DNA of 16,333 nucleotides from the NCBI GenBank assembly GCA_945883885.1, contig CAMCYM010000011.1, positions 1 through 16,333 of the forward strand, given 5' to 3'. A program made the position numbers and the translations under genes. This document shows, piece after piece, positions 6,195 to 13,362 of this stretch (positions within the stretch are counted from its first letter, which is position 1; every line of letters begins with the position of its first letter). This stretch comes from Chryseobacterium gleum. GTDB taxonomy: Bacteria > Bacteroidota > Bacteroidia > Flavobacteriales_D > Sanyastnellaceae. Below the pieces are notes generated by a model. The model searched no databases and was not told the DNA's origin. It saw only the letters and a program-made list of their open reading frames with translations.

Positions 6195-7018
6195 AGAAAA
6201 CTCCTTCCCCCCGGCCAGACCGTGGACGTCCCGCTGCTCCTGGCAAACCTGGGGCGAAACGGAGGCCGGCAAAACCCCCGCGCAAAGCGCGTGTGGCCTC
6301 GGACCCCAACGGACCGATGCGCCTCAACCGGTACATCGCGCACGCCGGGATTTGCTCTCGTCGGGAGGCGGACGTCCTGATCACCTCGGGCGTGGTCACC
6401 GTCAACGGCGAGGTGGTGACCGAGCTCGGCCGCACCGTGTTGCCGTCGGACCATGTGCAAGTCGGGACCGACCGCATCCGTCCGGAGGCGAAGCGCTATG
6501 TGCTGCTCAACAAACCGAAGGGCTTTATCACCACACTGGATGACCCGCAAGGCCGCCGCACGGTGATGGAGCTCGTAAAAACCGCCTGCAAAGAGCGCCT
6601 CGTCCCGGTAGGTCGGCTGGATCGGGACACCACCGGACTGCTGCTCTTCACGAACGACGGTGACCTCGCAGACCGGTTGACGCACCCCCGCAACGGTGTG
6701 CGCAAACTCTACCACGTCACCCTCGCAGAAAAAGTGCAGCAGCACCACCTCGATGAAATCCTCAAAGGCTTCGTGCTCGACGACGGCTTCGTCAAGGCGG
6801 ACCAAGTGAGCTTCGCGGGCAACGACCCGCACGAGGTGGGCATCGAACTGCACTCCGGCCGGAACCGCATCGTGCGCAGGATCTTCGAACACTTCGGCTA
6901 CAAAGTGGTCAAGCTCGACCGCGTTCGCTTTGCGCACCTGACGAAAAAAGACCTTCCCCGTGGCCATTTCCGCCACCTCAACGAAGACGAGGTGAAGTTT
7001 CTCCGCATGAACGCCTGA
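6191..7018 (+). CDS. S4/RsuA-family rRNA pseudouridine synthase
   Basis: The 275-residue product converts uridine to pseudouridine in rRNA, most likely 23S as in RluB/RluE-type enzymes. A basic, Pro- and Arg-rich extension (residues 1-42) precedes an S4 RNA-binding domain (MRLNRYIAHAGICSRREAD at 43-61, then VVTVNG). The catalytic block GRLDRDTTGLLLFTNDG is at 141-157, with the catalytic Asp at 144. LNKPKGFITT at 106-115 and the C-terminal SGRNRIVRRIFEHFGYKV are also family motifs. The start overlaps the yraN stop (ATGA), and the mannosyltransferase-like gene follows after 6 nt. Which uridine is modified cannot be told from sequence, so I assign no symbol. Basic N-terminal extensions on this enzyme are common in Bacteroidota. 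Confidence 0.92.
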   Translation: MKKTPSPRPDRGRPAAPGKPGAKRRPAKPPRKARVASDPNGPMRLNRYIAHAGICSRREADVLITSGVVTVNGEVVTELGRTVLPSDHVQVGTDRIRPEAKRYVLLNKPKGFITTLDDPQGRRTVMELVKTACKERLVPVGRLDRDTTGLLLFTNDGDLADRLTHPRNGVRKLYHVTLAEKVQQHHLDEILKGFVLDDGFVKADQVSFAGNDPHEVGIELHSGRNRIVRRIFEHFGYKVVKLDRVRFAHLTKKDLPRGHFRHLNEDEVKFLRMNA

Positions 7019-7024
7019 TCCCGC

Positions 7025-7756
7025 ATGGCCACTTCCGATTCCTTGGTCATCATTCCGACCTATAACGAAAAGGGCAACGTGGAGCGCATGCTCGAAACGG
7101 TGATGGGCCTTGCATTGCAGCCACATGTGTTGATCGTTGACGACGGGTCACCCGACGGAACTGCAGCCATTGTGCGGGATGTGGCGTCGCGGTACCCTGG
7201 GCGGATCCATCTGCTCGAACGCAGCGGAAAGCAAGGCCTGGGCACGGCCTACATCGCCGGGTTCCGGTGGGGACTGGAACGGGGATATGCCTACCTGTTC
7301 GAGATGGACTGCGATTTTTCCCACAACCCGGAGGACCTCGTGCGGCTGCGTGCGGCGTGCGCAGAAGGGGGCGCTGATGTGGCCGTGGGCTCGCGGTACA
7401 CGCGCGGTGGCAAAGTCGAAAACTGGCCATGGGACCGACTGCTGATGAGCACGTTCGCTTCCATCTACGTCAATGCCGTACTGTGGCTGGGCGTGCGCGA
7501 TGCGACCGCTGGCTTCAAGTGTTACCGCGCCGAAGTGCTTCGTACCATCGATTTGGCGCGCATCCGGTTCGTCGGCTATGCCTTCCAAATCGAAATGAAG
7601 CACTCCGCCCGCCAGCTGGGCTTCCGCATCGCCGAAGTCCCCATCCGCTTCATCGACCGCCAAGTGGGGGAAAGCAAGATGAACATGGGCATCTTCCGCG
7701 AGGCCTTTCTCGGAGTCTTGTCGATGCGCTTCCGTCCCGTCAAACCCGCCCGCTGA
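7025..7756 (+). CDS. Polyprenol-phosphate mannosyltransferase-like GT2
   Basis: The 243-residue product is a family 2 glycosyltransferase of the dolichol/polyprenol-phosphate mannose synthase type. These transfer a sugar from a nucleotide donor to a lipid phosphate at the cytoplasmic face of the membrane. Motifs: IIPTYNEKGNVE at 9-20, IVDDGSPDGT at 37-46, KQGLGTAY at 69-76, the metal-binding MDCDFSH at 94-100, and a GESKMNM block near the end. The usual second motif is MDADFSH; here Cys replaces Ala between the two Asp, which should not affect metal binding. There is no C-terminal transmembrane pair, as in the short bacterial forms. The sugar and lipid are inferred. The stop shares one base with the dihydroorotase start (TGATG). 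Confidence 0.88.
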   Translation: MATSDSLVIIPTYNEKGNVERMLETVMGLALQPHVLIVDDGSPDGTAAIVRDVASRYPGRIHLLERSGKQGLGTAYIAGFRWGLERGYAYLFEMDCDFSHNPEDLVRLRAACAEGGADVAVGSRYTRGGKVENWPWDRLLMSTFASIYVNAVLWLGVRDATAGFKCYRAEVLRTIDLARIRFVGYAFQIEMKHSARQLGFRIAEVPIRFIDRQVGESKMNMGIFREAFLGVLSMRFRPVKPAR

Positions 7757-9099
7757 TGCCCATCACCCTCTTTCAGAATGTAGTCCTCGTCAACGAGGGG
7801 ATTGCTGCCCCTGGAGAATTGCTCGTCGATGGCGCCGACATCGCGGCCGTCGGGCCGACCGTGGATACGACCGGGGTGCGTGTGGACCGGGTCGTGGATG
7901 GACGGGGCCACTGGTTGATGCCCGGGTGCATCGATGACCAAGTGCATTTTCGGGAGCCCGGGCTGACCCACAAGGCCGACCTGTCCACTGAATCCGCGGC
8001 GGCCGCGGCCGGGGGCATCACGTCCTTCATGGAGATGCCGAACACGGTCCCGAACACGCTGACCCTCGAGCTTCTCGAGGAGAAGTACGCACGGGCTGCG
8101 GAAGTGAGTCCGGTCAACTACTCGTTCTACCTCGGAGGCTCGAACGACAACCTGCACGAAATCGCCCGCATGGACCCGTCTCGCATCTGCGGGGTCAAGG
8201 TATTCATGGGGTCGTCCACGGGCAACATGCTCGTAGACAGCAGGGAAGCCCTCTGTGGCATCTTCAGCGAGGCGCCTACCTTGGTCGCCGTGCACTGCGA
8301 GGATGAGGCCACCGTGCGCGCAGCCGCTGCGGCCGCGAAAGCCCGGTTCGGCGAGGCGGTGCCCCCCGAATTCCATCCGGTTGTCCGAAGTGCCGAGGCC
8401 TGCTACCGAAGTTCCTCCCTGGCCGTTGAACTCGCGGAGCAATACGGCACGCGGTTGCACGTCCTTCACATCTCCACCGCGCGGGAACTTGAGCTTTTTT
8501 CGGCCACCACACCCCTGGCTGAAAAGCGCATCACCGCGGAAGCCTGCATCCACCACCTGTGGTTCACGGATGCCGACTATGCCCGATGCGGAAACGCCAT
8601 CAAATGGAATCCCGCCGTCAAAACGGCCGAGGACCGCACGGCCATCCGGGCAGCTCTGAAAACCGGCCGCATCGACGTGGTCGCCACGGACCACGCGCCC
8701 CACACGTGGGAAGAAAAGTCGCGCAGTTACTTTGAAGCTCCGTCCGGAGGGCCCTTGGTGGAGCATGCCCTGGTAGCGATGCTTGAACTTGTCCACGAGG
8801 GCGTACTCGAGCTCACCGATGTACCCCGGCTGATGGCGCACCACGTGGCGGAAGCCTTCCGCCTGATCGGCCGCGGATACTTGCGCCCCGGGTACCGCGC
8901 GGACCTCGTGCTCGTCGACCCGAATGCGCCATGGACCGTTGAGGCACCGCACGTGTGGGCCAAATGCAAGTGGTCACCCTTCAACGGGGTGCAGTTTCGG
9001 AGCCGGGTCCGGTCCACCTGGGTCAACGGCACCGAAGTCTACGACGGGGAGCAGGTACTCCAACGGGGCACCGGAGAACGGTTGCTCTTCGACCGATGA
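7756..9099 (+). CDS. pyrC: Dihydroorotase
   Basis: The 447-residue amidohydrolase closes carbamoyl-aspartate to dihydroorotate in pyrimidine synthesis. Family landmarks: MPGCIDDQVHFREPGLTHKA at 55-74, the conserved Lys148 in GVKVFMGSSTGN (likely carbamylated), metal-ligand candidates His180 (VAVHCEDE) and His238 (HVLHIST), and Asp312 in ATDHAPHT. The first His of the usual HxH metal motif is Gln62 (QVH). DDQVHFREPG is, to my knowledge, normal for this dihydroorotase subgroup in Bacteroidota, so I keep the function, but allantoinase-like or other hydrolase activity is a lesser alternative. The start at 7756 overlaps the preceding stop; upstream in-frame codons belong to the mannosyltransferase gene. 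The stop overlaps the lipoprotein start by 4 nt (ATGA). Confidence 0.9.
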   Translation: MPITLFQNVVLVNEGIAAPGELLVDGADIAAVGPTVDTTGVRVDRVVDGRGHWLMPGCIDDQVHFREPGLTHKADLSTESAAAAAGGITSFMEMPNTVPNTLTLELLEEKYARAAEVSPVNYSFYLGGSNDNLHEIARMDPSRICGVKVFMGSSTGNMLVDSREALCGIFSEAPTLVAVHCEDEATVRAAAAAAKARFGEAVPPEFHPVVRSAEACYRSSSLAVELAEQYGTRLHVLHISTARELELFSATTPLAEKRITAEACIHHLWFTDADYARCGNAIKWNPAVKTAEDRTAIRAALKTGRIDVVATDHAPHTWEEKSRSYFEAPSGGPLVEHALVAMLELVHEGVLELTDVPRLMAHHVAEAFRLIGRGYLRPGYRADLVLVDPNAPWTVEAPHVWAKCKWSPFNGVQFRSRVRSTWVNGTEVYDGEQVLQRGTGERLLFDR

Positions 9100-9551
9100 A
9101 TCCCCGCTGGTCGGCGCTGCTCTTCGGCGGCCTTCTGCTCGCCGGATGCGGCCCCGGGTCAACGACGGATCCGGAACCACCGGAAAACGTCTTGTCGAAG
9201 GATTCCTTTGCCCACCTCTATGCCGAAGCCCAACTCATCGAGGCGGCGGGCAAGCTCGGCATGTTCCGAGAAGACGACCCCGACATCCGGCTTGCTGCCG
9301 CCTATGCGGAGCTCTTTGCCCGCACCGGCGTGAGCGAGGAACGGTACCGGGCGAGCTTTGCCTGGTGGTTCAACCACCCGGAAGCCCTGACCGAGGTGCT
9401 CGCGCTCTCTACCGACTACTTGAACGACCTCGAGCGGAAGGAAACGGGCGTGCGCTACGTCCCCGCCCCGGTAGATTCTGCAGGCAGGACTCCTGCGGTC
9501 ACGAAAGGAAAGACCCTGCGTCCGCGGAAAGCGGTTCAGTCCGGAAACTGA
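9096..9551 (+). CDS. DUF4296-type lipoprotein
   Basis: The 151-residue product has a clear lipoprotein signal: MNPRWSALLFGGLLLAGC, with lipobox LAGC and Cys18. The next segment, about residues 32-115, has the helical pattern of DUF4296: KDSFAHLYAEAQLIEAAGKLG, ELFARTGVSEERYRASFAWW, then the HPEAL(T) segment. The C-terminal 35 residues are polar and probably disordered. DUF4296 proteins are Bacteroidota lipoproteins of unknown role, often beside dihydroorotase and polyprenol-mannosyltransferase genes. The start overlaps the pyrC stop by 4 nt. Its 3' end overlaps the 3' end of the opposing epimerase gene by 16 bp. Confidence 0.85.
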   Translation: MNPRWSALLFGGLLLAGCGPGSTTDPEPPENVLSKDSFAHLYAEAQLIEAAGKLGMFREDDPDIRLAAAYAELFARTGVSEERYRASFAWWFNHPEALTEVLALSTDYLNDLERKETGVRYVPAPVDSAGRTPAVTKGKTLRPRKAVQSGN

Positions 9552-10549
9552 GCCCGGTAGGCCGTCGCGGTCGCTCGGATGGTGTCCGCAATCGGCGTGT
9601 AGGCCCAGGTCTTGCCCGCTTCGCCAAACCGTGCTGCAAGGCGGTCCGATGCGTAGTCGTGGTAGCGGTCCGTATTCGCAAGCGCCTCCCGGGTCACCAG
9701 CGTTTTCCGGCCCGTGAATGCCTCTGCAACCCGTGCAGCCCTCCATGCGATTCCGGCCATCCAAGGCCGCACGGCAACACGCGGCGCAGGGCGGCCGAGC
9801 GCAGCGGCCATCGCAGCGAACACCTCCCGGTACGCCCACGTCTCTGCGTTCAGGAGGTACCGTTCGCCCCACGCGCCGATTTCAGGCAGCTCCAGAGCCG
9901 CGCGGGCCACATCCTCGGCCGCCACGAACCCGTTCGCACCCCGCGGATAAAACGCCAAGCCGCGGTCTACGGTGGCAAAGAGCTCCGCCGAAGATCGCCG
10001 GAAATCGCCCTCGCCGAGCACCACCGAGGGAAGCAGCGACAGCACGCGGAGACCCTCCTCTCCCCCACGCCAAACTTCGAGCTCCGCCGCATACTTCGAG
10101 CGGGCGTACGCGCTCACCCCAGGCCCTTCGCTGAAGGGGGTCCCTTCGTGCGTGGGTTCGCCGTCGCGGCGGCCGAGGGCGGCGACCGAGCTGATGTAGA
10201 CGCATTCCGGGACGCCTGCGTGGAGCATGGCATCGACGAGGGCAGCGGTGCCTGCGCGGTTCACCCGGTCGAGGGCGCGGGCATCGGCGGGATGGAACGA
10301 AACGAGGGCAGCGCAGTGGTAGACGCGGGTGCACCCGGCGAGGGCGGCGTCGAGGAGGTCGCCGTCGAGGAGGTCCGCTTCTGCCCAAACGAGGTCCGCA
10401 GACGAGAAGCCGCGGCGCGCGAGGAAGGCCTCGAGGGGCGCCGAGTCGCTTCCGGCGCGGCGCAACGCGCGGACCGGCCTGCCGGCGCGGAGCAACTCCG
10501 CCACCACATGCATGCCCACGGACCCCGTGGCTCCGGTGACGAGTTCCAT
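9536..10549 (-). CDS. NAD-dependent epimerase/dehydratase family protein (extended SDR)
   Basis: The 337-residue product starts with the Rossmann dinucleotide motif VTGATGSVG (residues 4-12). It carries the catalytic Tyr148 and Lys152 (SAYARSKYAAE) with Ser120/Ser121 in YISSVAALG. Asp59 in the AEADLLD segment is typical of the adenine-side loop. The C-terminal half, with LNAETWAYREVFAAMAAALG and WMAGIAW, resembles the dihydroflavonol-reductase-like extended SDRs. The substrate cannot be predicted. The ATG at 10549 precedes the first beta strand directly; an upstream in-frame ATG at 10603 would add 18 residues across the divergent promoter region. It is divergent from uvrC and convergent with the DUF4296 gene. 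Confidence 0.87.
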   Translation of the reverse strand: MELVTGATGSVGMHVVAELLRAGRPVRALRRAGSDSAPLEAFLARRGFSSADLVWAEADLLDGDLLDAALAGCTRVYHCAALVSFHPADARALDRVNRAGTAALVDAMLHAGVPECVYISSVAALGRRDGEPTHEGTPFSEGPGVSAYARSKYAAELEVWRGGEEGLRVLSLLPSVVLGEGDFRRSSAELFATVDRGLAFYPRGANGFVAAEDVARAALELPEIGAWGERYLLNAETWAYREVFAAMAAALGRPAPRVAVRPWMAGIAWRAARVAEAFTGRKTLVTREALANTDRYHDYASDRLAARFGEAGKTWAYTPIADTIRATATAYRAQFPD

Positions 10550-10553
10550 GGCG

Positions 10554-10561
10554 TGAAGGTA
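10554..10561 (-). promoter_or_regulatory. Putative -7 box of the epimerase gene
   Basis: The minus strand reads TACCTTCA, two mismatches from TAnnTTTG, then CGCC, then ATG. The four-base spacing equals that at pssA and the TonB_C gene. It lies in the 52-bp divergent region shared with uvrC. Confidence 0.33.
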
Positions 10562-10582
10562 ACGGGTGGGGGGATTCGGGGC

Positions 10583-10590
10583 GACATTTG
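10583..10590 (+). promoter_or_regulatory. Putative -7 box of uvrC
   Basis: GACATTTG has one mismatch to TAnnTTTG and ends 11 bases before the uvrC ATG at 10602. Together with the box on the other strand it gives a compact divergent promoter, with 21 bp between the two boxes. No LexA-like palindrome is visible in the gap. Confidence 0.42.
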
Positions 10591-10601
10591 GACCCTGCGG
10601 C

Positions 10602-12401
10602 ATGGAACGGACTCCCCACCTGAAGGCACTGCTCGAGCGACTCCCCGGCGAACCCGGGGTGTACCAGCACTACGATGCCGCAGGGAAACTCCTCTACGTC
10701 GGCAAGGCGAAGGACCTGCGCAAGCGCGTAACGAGCTATTTCACGGGGCGCGCGACGGGCAAAACGCGGCTGTTGGTGGCGAAGATTGCGGACATCCGGT
10801 GGATGGTGACCCCGACCGAGGGAGATGCGCTGCTGCTCGAGAACAGCCTCATCAAGGAGCATAAGCCGCTGTACAACATCCTGTTAAAGGACGACAAGAC
10901 CTACCCCTTCCTCGTGCTCAAGCGCGAGCCGTTTCCGCGGGTGTTTCCGACGCGAAAAGTCATCCGGGACGGCAGCGAGTACTTCGGGCCGTACCCGAGC
11001 GTGCGGTCGATGCACACCGTGCTGGAGCTGTGCAGGACGCTGTACCCCATCCGGACGTGTTCCCTTCCGCTCAACGCTGCGTCCATCGCAGCAGGCAAGT
11101 GGCGCGTGTGCCTCGAGTACCACATCGGCAACTGCCTCGGACCGTGCGCCGGGTTGCAGACCGAAGAGGCCTACGACGCCAGCATTCGGGCCATTCGGAG
11201 CGTGCTGCAGGGGGATTTGGCTGCGGTGCTCGGACTGCTCGAAGGCGGGTTGCGCACAGCGGTCGAGGAGTTGCGGTTTGAAGAGGCCGCACGCATCCAG
11301 CGCAAGATCGAGGCGGTGCGCGCGTTCTTAGCGAAGAACACCGTCGTGCACCCAAGCATCGACGATGTGGACGTGTTTACGGTGGCGCGGGATGCCCGTG
11401 TGAGTTTGGTCAACTTCCTCCGTATCAAGAACGGGAGCATCGTGCAGGGGCACACCTCGGAAGTGCGGACGCGGCTCGACGAGGACGAACGCCAGGTGCT
11501 CGAAGCCGCCATTCCGCTCATCCGCGACCGGTTCGCAAGCACGTCGCGGACCATCTACACGTCCGTCGCCATCGACCCTGTCGTGCCCGGCGTGGCCTAT
11601 GCCGTTCCCCAGCGCGGCGATAAGAAACGGCTGCTCGACCTCAGCGCCCGCAATGCCCTGGCGGCCCTGAAGGACCGCATGAAGCAGCTCGAACAGACGG
11701 ATCCGGAGGCCGCCGCCGAAGCCCTGCTCGCCACGGTGCAAGAAGACCTCCGGCTCCCGGTGCTGCCCCGCCACATCGAATGCTTCGACAACTCGAACCT
11801 CCACGGCACCTCCCCGGCCTCGGCCTGCGTCGTGTTCCGGAATGGCAAGCCCGCGAAATCCGACTACCGCACCTTCAACATCCGGACCGTGCAAGGCCCG
11901 GACGACTTTGCATCGATGACCGAGGTCATCACGCGCCGGTACAGCCGGCTGCTCGCTGAAGGCGCGGAACTGCCCGCCCTCATCGTCGTGGACGGCGGCA
12001 AAGGCCAACTCTCCCATGCGGCGGAAGCGCTCGAAGCCCTCGGGCTGCGCGGCCGGATCGCCCTGATCGGCATCGCGAAGCGGCTCGAAGAGATCTACTT
12101 CCCGGACGACCCCGTCCCGCTGCACATCGACAAGCGCTCCGTGACATTGCGGCTGATCCAGCACATGCGCAACGAGGCACACCGGTTTTCGCTCGGCCAC
12201 CACCGCAGCCGGCGCAGCAAGGCCGCGCTGCGATCAGAACTCGACGGCATCCCCGGCGTGGGTCCGACGATGCGCATGCGGCTGCTCACCGCGTTCGATT
12301 CCGTGGAGGCCATTCGGAAGGCTCCGGTCGAGGCCCTGTCCGCCGCCGTGCCGCTCAAGGTGGCCCAGGCCGTCCGGACCTTCTTCGACGCGGCCGGCTG
12401 A
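10602..12401 (+). CDS. uvrC: Excinuclease ABC subunit UvrC
   Basis: UvrC makes the two incisions around bulky DNA lesions after UvrAB loading. The 599-residue product has all parts in order. The GIY-YIG nuclease includes GEPGVYQHYD (16-25), LYVGKAKDLRKRV (31-43) and the probable catalytic Glu80 in LLLENSLIKEHKP. A UVR motif follows (FEEAARIQRKIEAVRAF at 226-242). The C-terminal RNase H-like endonuclease contains ECFDNSNLHG and IVVDGGKGQLSH. A helix-hairpin-helix pair (ELDGIPGVGPTMRMRLL, then AIRKAPVEAL) closes the protein. Cys153, 170, 178 and 182 match the four-Cys iron-sulphur cluster known from E. coli UvrC in the last two intervals (8, 4). The ATG at 10602 gives the normal length; it ends 7 nt from the opposing NPD stop. 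Confidence 0.97.
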   Translation: MERTPHLKALLERLPGEPGVYQHYDAAGKLLYVGKAKDLRKRVTSYFTGRATGKTRLLVAKIADIRWMVTPTEGDALLLENSLIKEHKPLYNILLKDDKTYPFLVLKREPFPRVFPTRKVIRDGSEYFGPYPSVRSMHTVLELCRTLYPIRTCSLPLNAASIAAGKWRVCLEYHIGNCLGPCAGLQTEEAYDASIRAIRSVLQGDLAAVLGLLEGGLRTAVEELRFEEAARIQRKIEAVRAFLAKNTVVHPSIDDVDVFTVARDARVSLVNFLRIKNGSIVQGHTSEVRTRLDEDERQVLEAAIPLIRDRFASTSRTIYTSVAIDPVVPGVAYAVPQRGDKKRLLDLSARNALAALKDRMKQLEQTDPEAAAEALLATVQEDLRLPVLPRHIECFDNSNLHGTSPASACVVFRNGKPAKSDYRTFNIRTVQGPDDFASMTEVITRRYSRLLAEGAELPALIVVDGGKGQLSHAAEALEALGLRGRIALIGIAKRLEEIYFPDDPVPLHIDKRSVTLRLIQHMRNEAHRFSLGHHRSRRSKAALRSELDGIPGVGPTMRMRLLTAFDSVEAIRKAPVEALSAAVPLKVAQAVRTFFDAAG

Positions 12402-12408
12402 TCGCGCC

Positions 12409-13362
12409 TTACCAAACAAAGCGCGGATCCTGCATCCCCGCGGTCAGCCTGCGGTAGTCCGAGGCGAGCGTGCGGACGAGGTCGCCGGCAGGGACGATGC
12501 CGTCGAGCAGGGCACTGATTTGGCCGATTTCCAGCTCGCCCTCCTCGAGATCGCCTTCGAACATGCCCCGCTTCGCACGTCCCCGGCCGAGGAGCGCCGC
12601 CAGCTCCTCCGGGGTGGCGCCGCGGGCTTCGGCCTCGCGGACCGCGGCCGAGAACCCGTTCGCAAGGAGCCGGACCGGCGTCAACTGCTTCAATCCCAGG
12701 GTAGTGTCGCCTTCGCGGGCGGCGATGACGCGCGCCTTGAAGGCGGGGTGGGCCGAGGATTCGACCGTGGCGACGAACCGGCTTCCGATTTGGACCCCCT
12801 CTGCCCCGAGCGCAAAGGCCGCCAGCGTGGACCGCGCATCGTGGATGCCGCCCGCCGCTATCACCGGGATGCTGAGCGCGTCTGCGACCGCCGGCACAAG
12901 GCACAGCGTCGTGGTTTCATCCCGCCCGTTGTGGCCACCGGCCTCGAATCCCTCCGCCACGACCGCGTCGACGCCGGCTTCCTCGGCCTTCAGCGCGAAC
13001 TTCACACTGCTCACCACATGCACCACGCGGATGCCGTGGCTCTTCAGGTGCTGGGTCCAGGTCTTCGGGTTTCCCGCGCTGGTAAACACCACGGGCACAC
13101 CGAGTTCCACCACCGTCGCCATGTGCGCCTCGATGTCGGGATACAGCAACGGAATGTTCACCCCCACGGGCCGTTCGGTCGCCTGTTGGGCTTTGAGAAT
13201 CTGTGCGCGGAGCACCTCCGGGTACATCGACCCCGCCCCGATCAACCCCAGCCCCCCGGCCGCCGACACCGCGGACGCCAGCTCCCACCCGCTGCACCAA
13301 ATCATGCCCGCCTGCACCACCGGCACCTCGGTGCCGAACAGGTCCGTCACCCGTTGCTTCAT
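12409..13362 (-). CDS. NPD/FabK-family FMN-dependent flavoprotein
   Basis: The 317-residue product is a TIM-barrel flavoprotein of the nitronate monooxygenase / enoyl-ACP reductase II (FabK) superfamily. Seen motifs: VVQAGMIWCSGWELASAVS at 15-33, GGLGLIGAG at 36-44, AEGFEAGGHNG at 136-146 with candidate catalytic His144, IPVIAAGGIHD at 165-175, and GAEGVQIGSRF at 186-196 for FMN phosphate binding. The C-terminal part (GMFEGDLEEGELEIGQISALLDGI) resembles the end of FabK, where GxxxAGQIAGL occurs. FabK (fatty-acid elongation) and nitronate oxidation are both possible; sequence alone does not settle it. The start overlaps the glycosyltransferase stop by 4 nt (ATGA), so it is the last gene of the asnB operon. 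It converges on uvrC with a 7-bp gap. Confidence 0.85.
   Translation of the reverse strand: MKQRVTDLFGTEVPVVQAGMIWCSGWELASAVSAAGGLGLIGAGSMYPEVLRAQILKAQQATERPVGVNIPLLYPDIEAHMATVVELGVPVVFTSAGNPKTWTQHLKSHGIRVVHVVSSVKFALKAEEAGVDAVVAEGFEAGGHNGRDETTTLCLVPAVADALSIPVIAAGGIHDARSTLAAFALGAEGVQIGSRFVATVESSAHPAFKARVIAAREGDTTLGLKQLTPVRLLANGFSAAVREAEARGATPEELAALLGRGRAKRGMFEGDLEEGELEIGQISALLDGIVPAGDLVRTLASDYRRLTAGMQDPRFVW

Noticed and set aside
5729..7126. Long open frame (465 codons) on the minus strand opposite yraN and the pseudouridine synthase
   Set aside because: It is antisense to two well-supported genes, rich in His/Arg/Val as expected from the opposite strand of GC-rich codons, and has no recognisable motif.
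7576..8952. Minus-strand open frame of 458 codons opposite dihydroorotase
   Set aside because: It is a shadow of pyrC; the peptide is a GC-rich artefact with no domain.
8924..10864. Plus-strand open frame of 646 codons spanning pyrC, DUF4296, the epimerase and uvrC
   Set aside because: It crosses four confident genes in other frames; stop codons are rare in GC-rich DNA.
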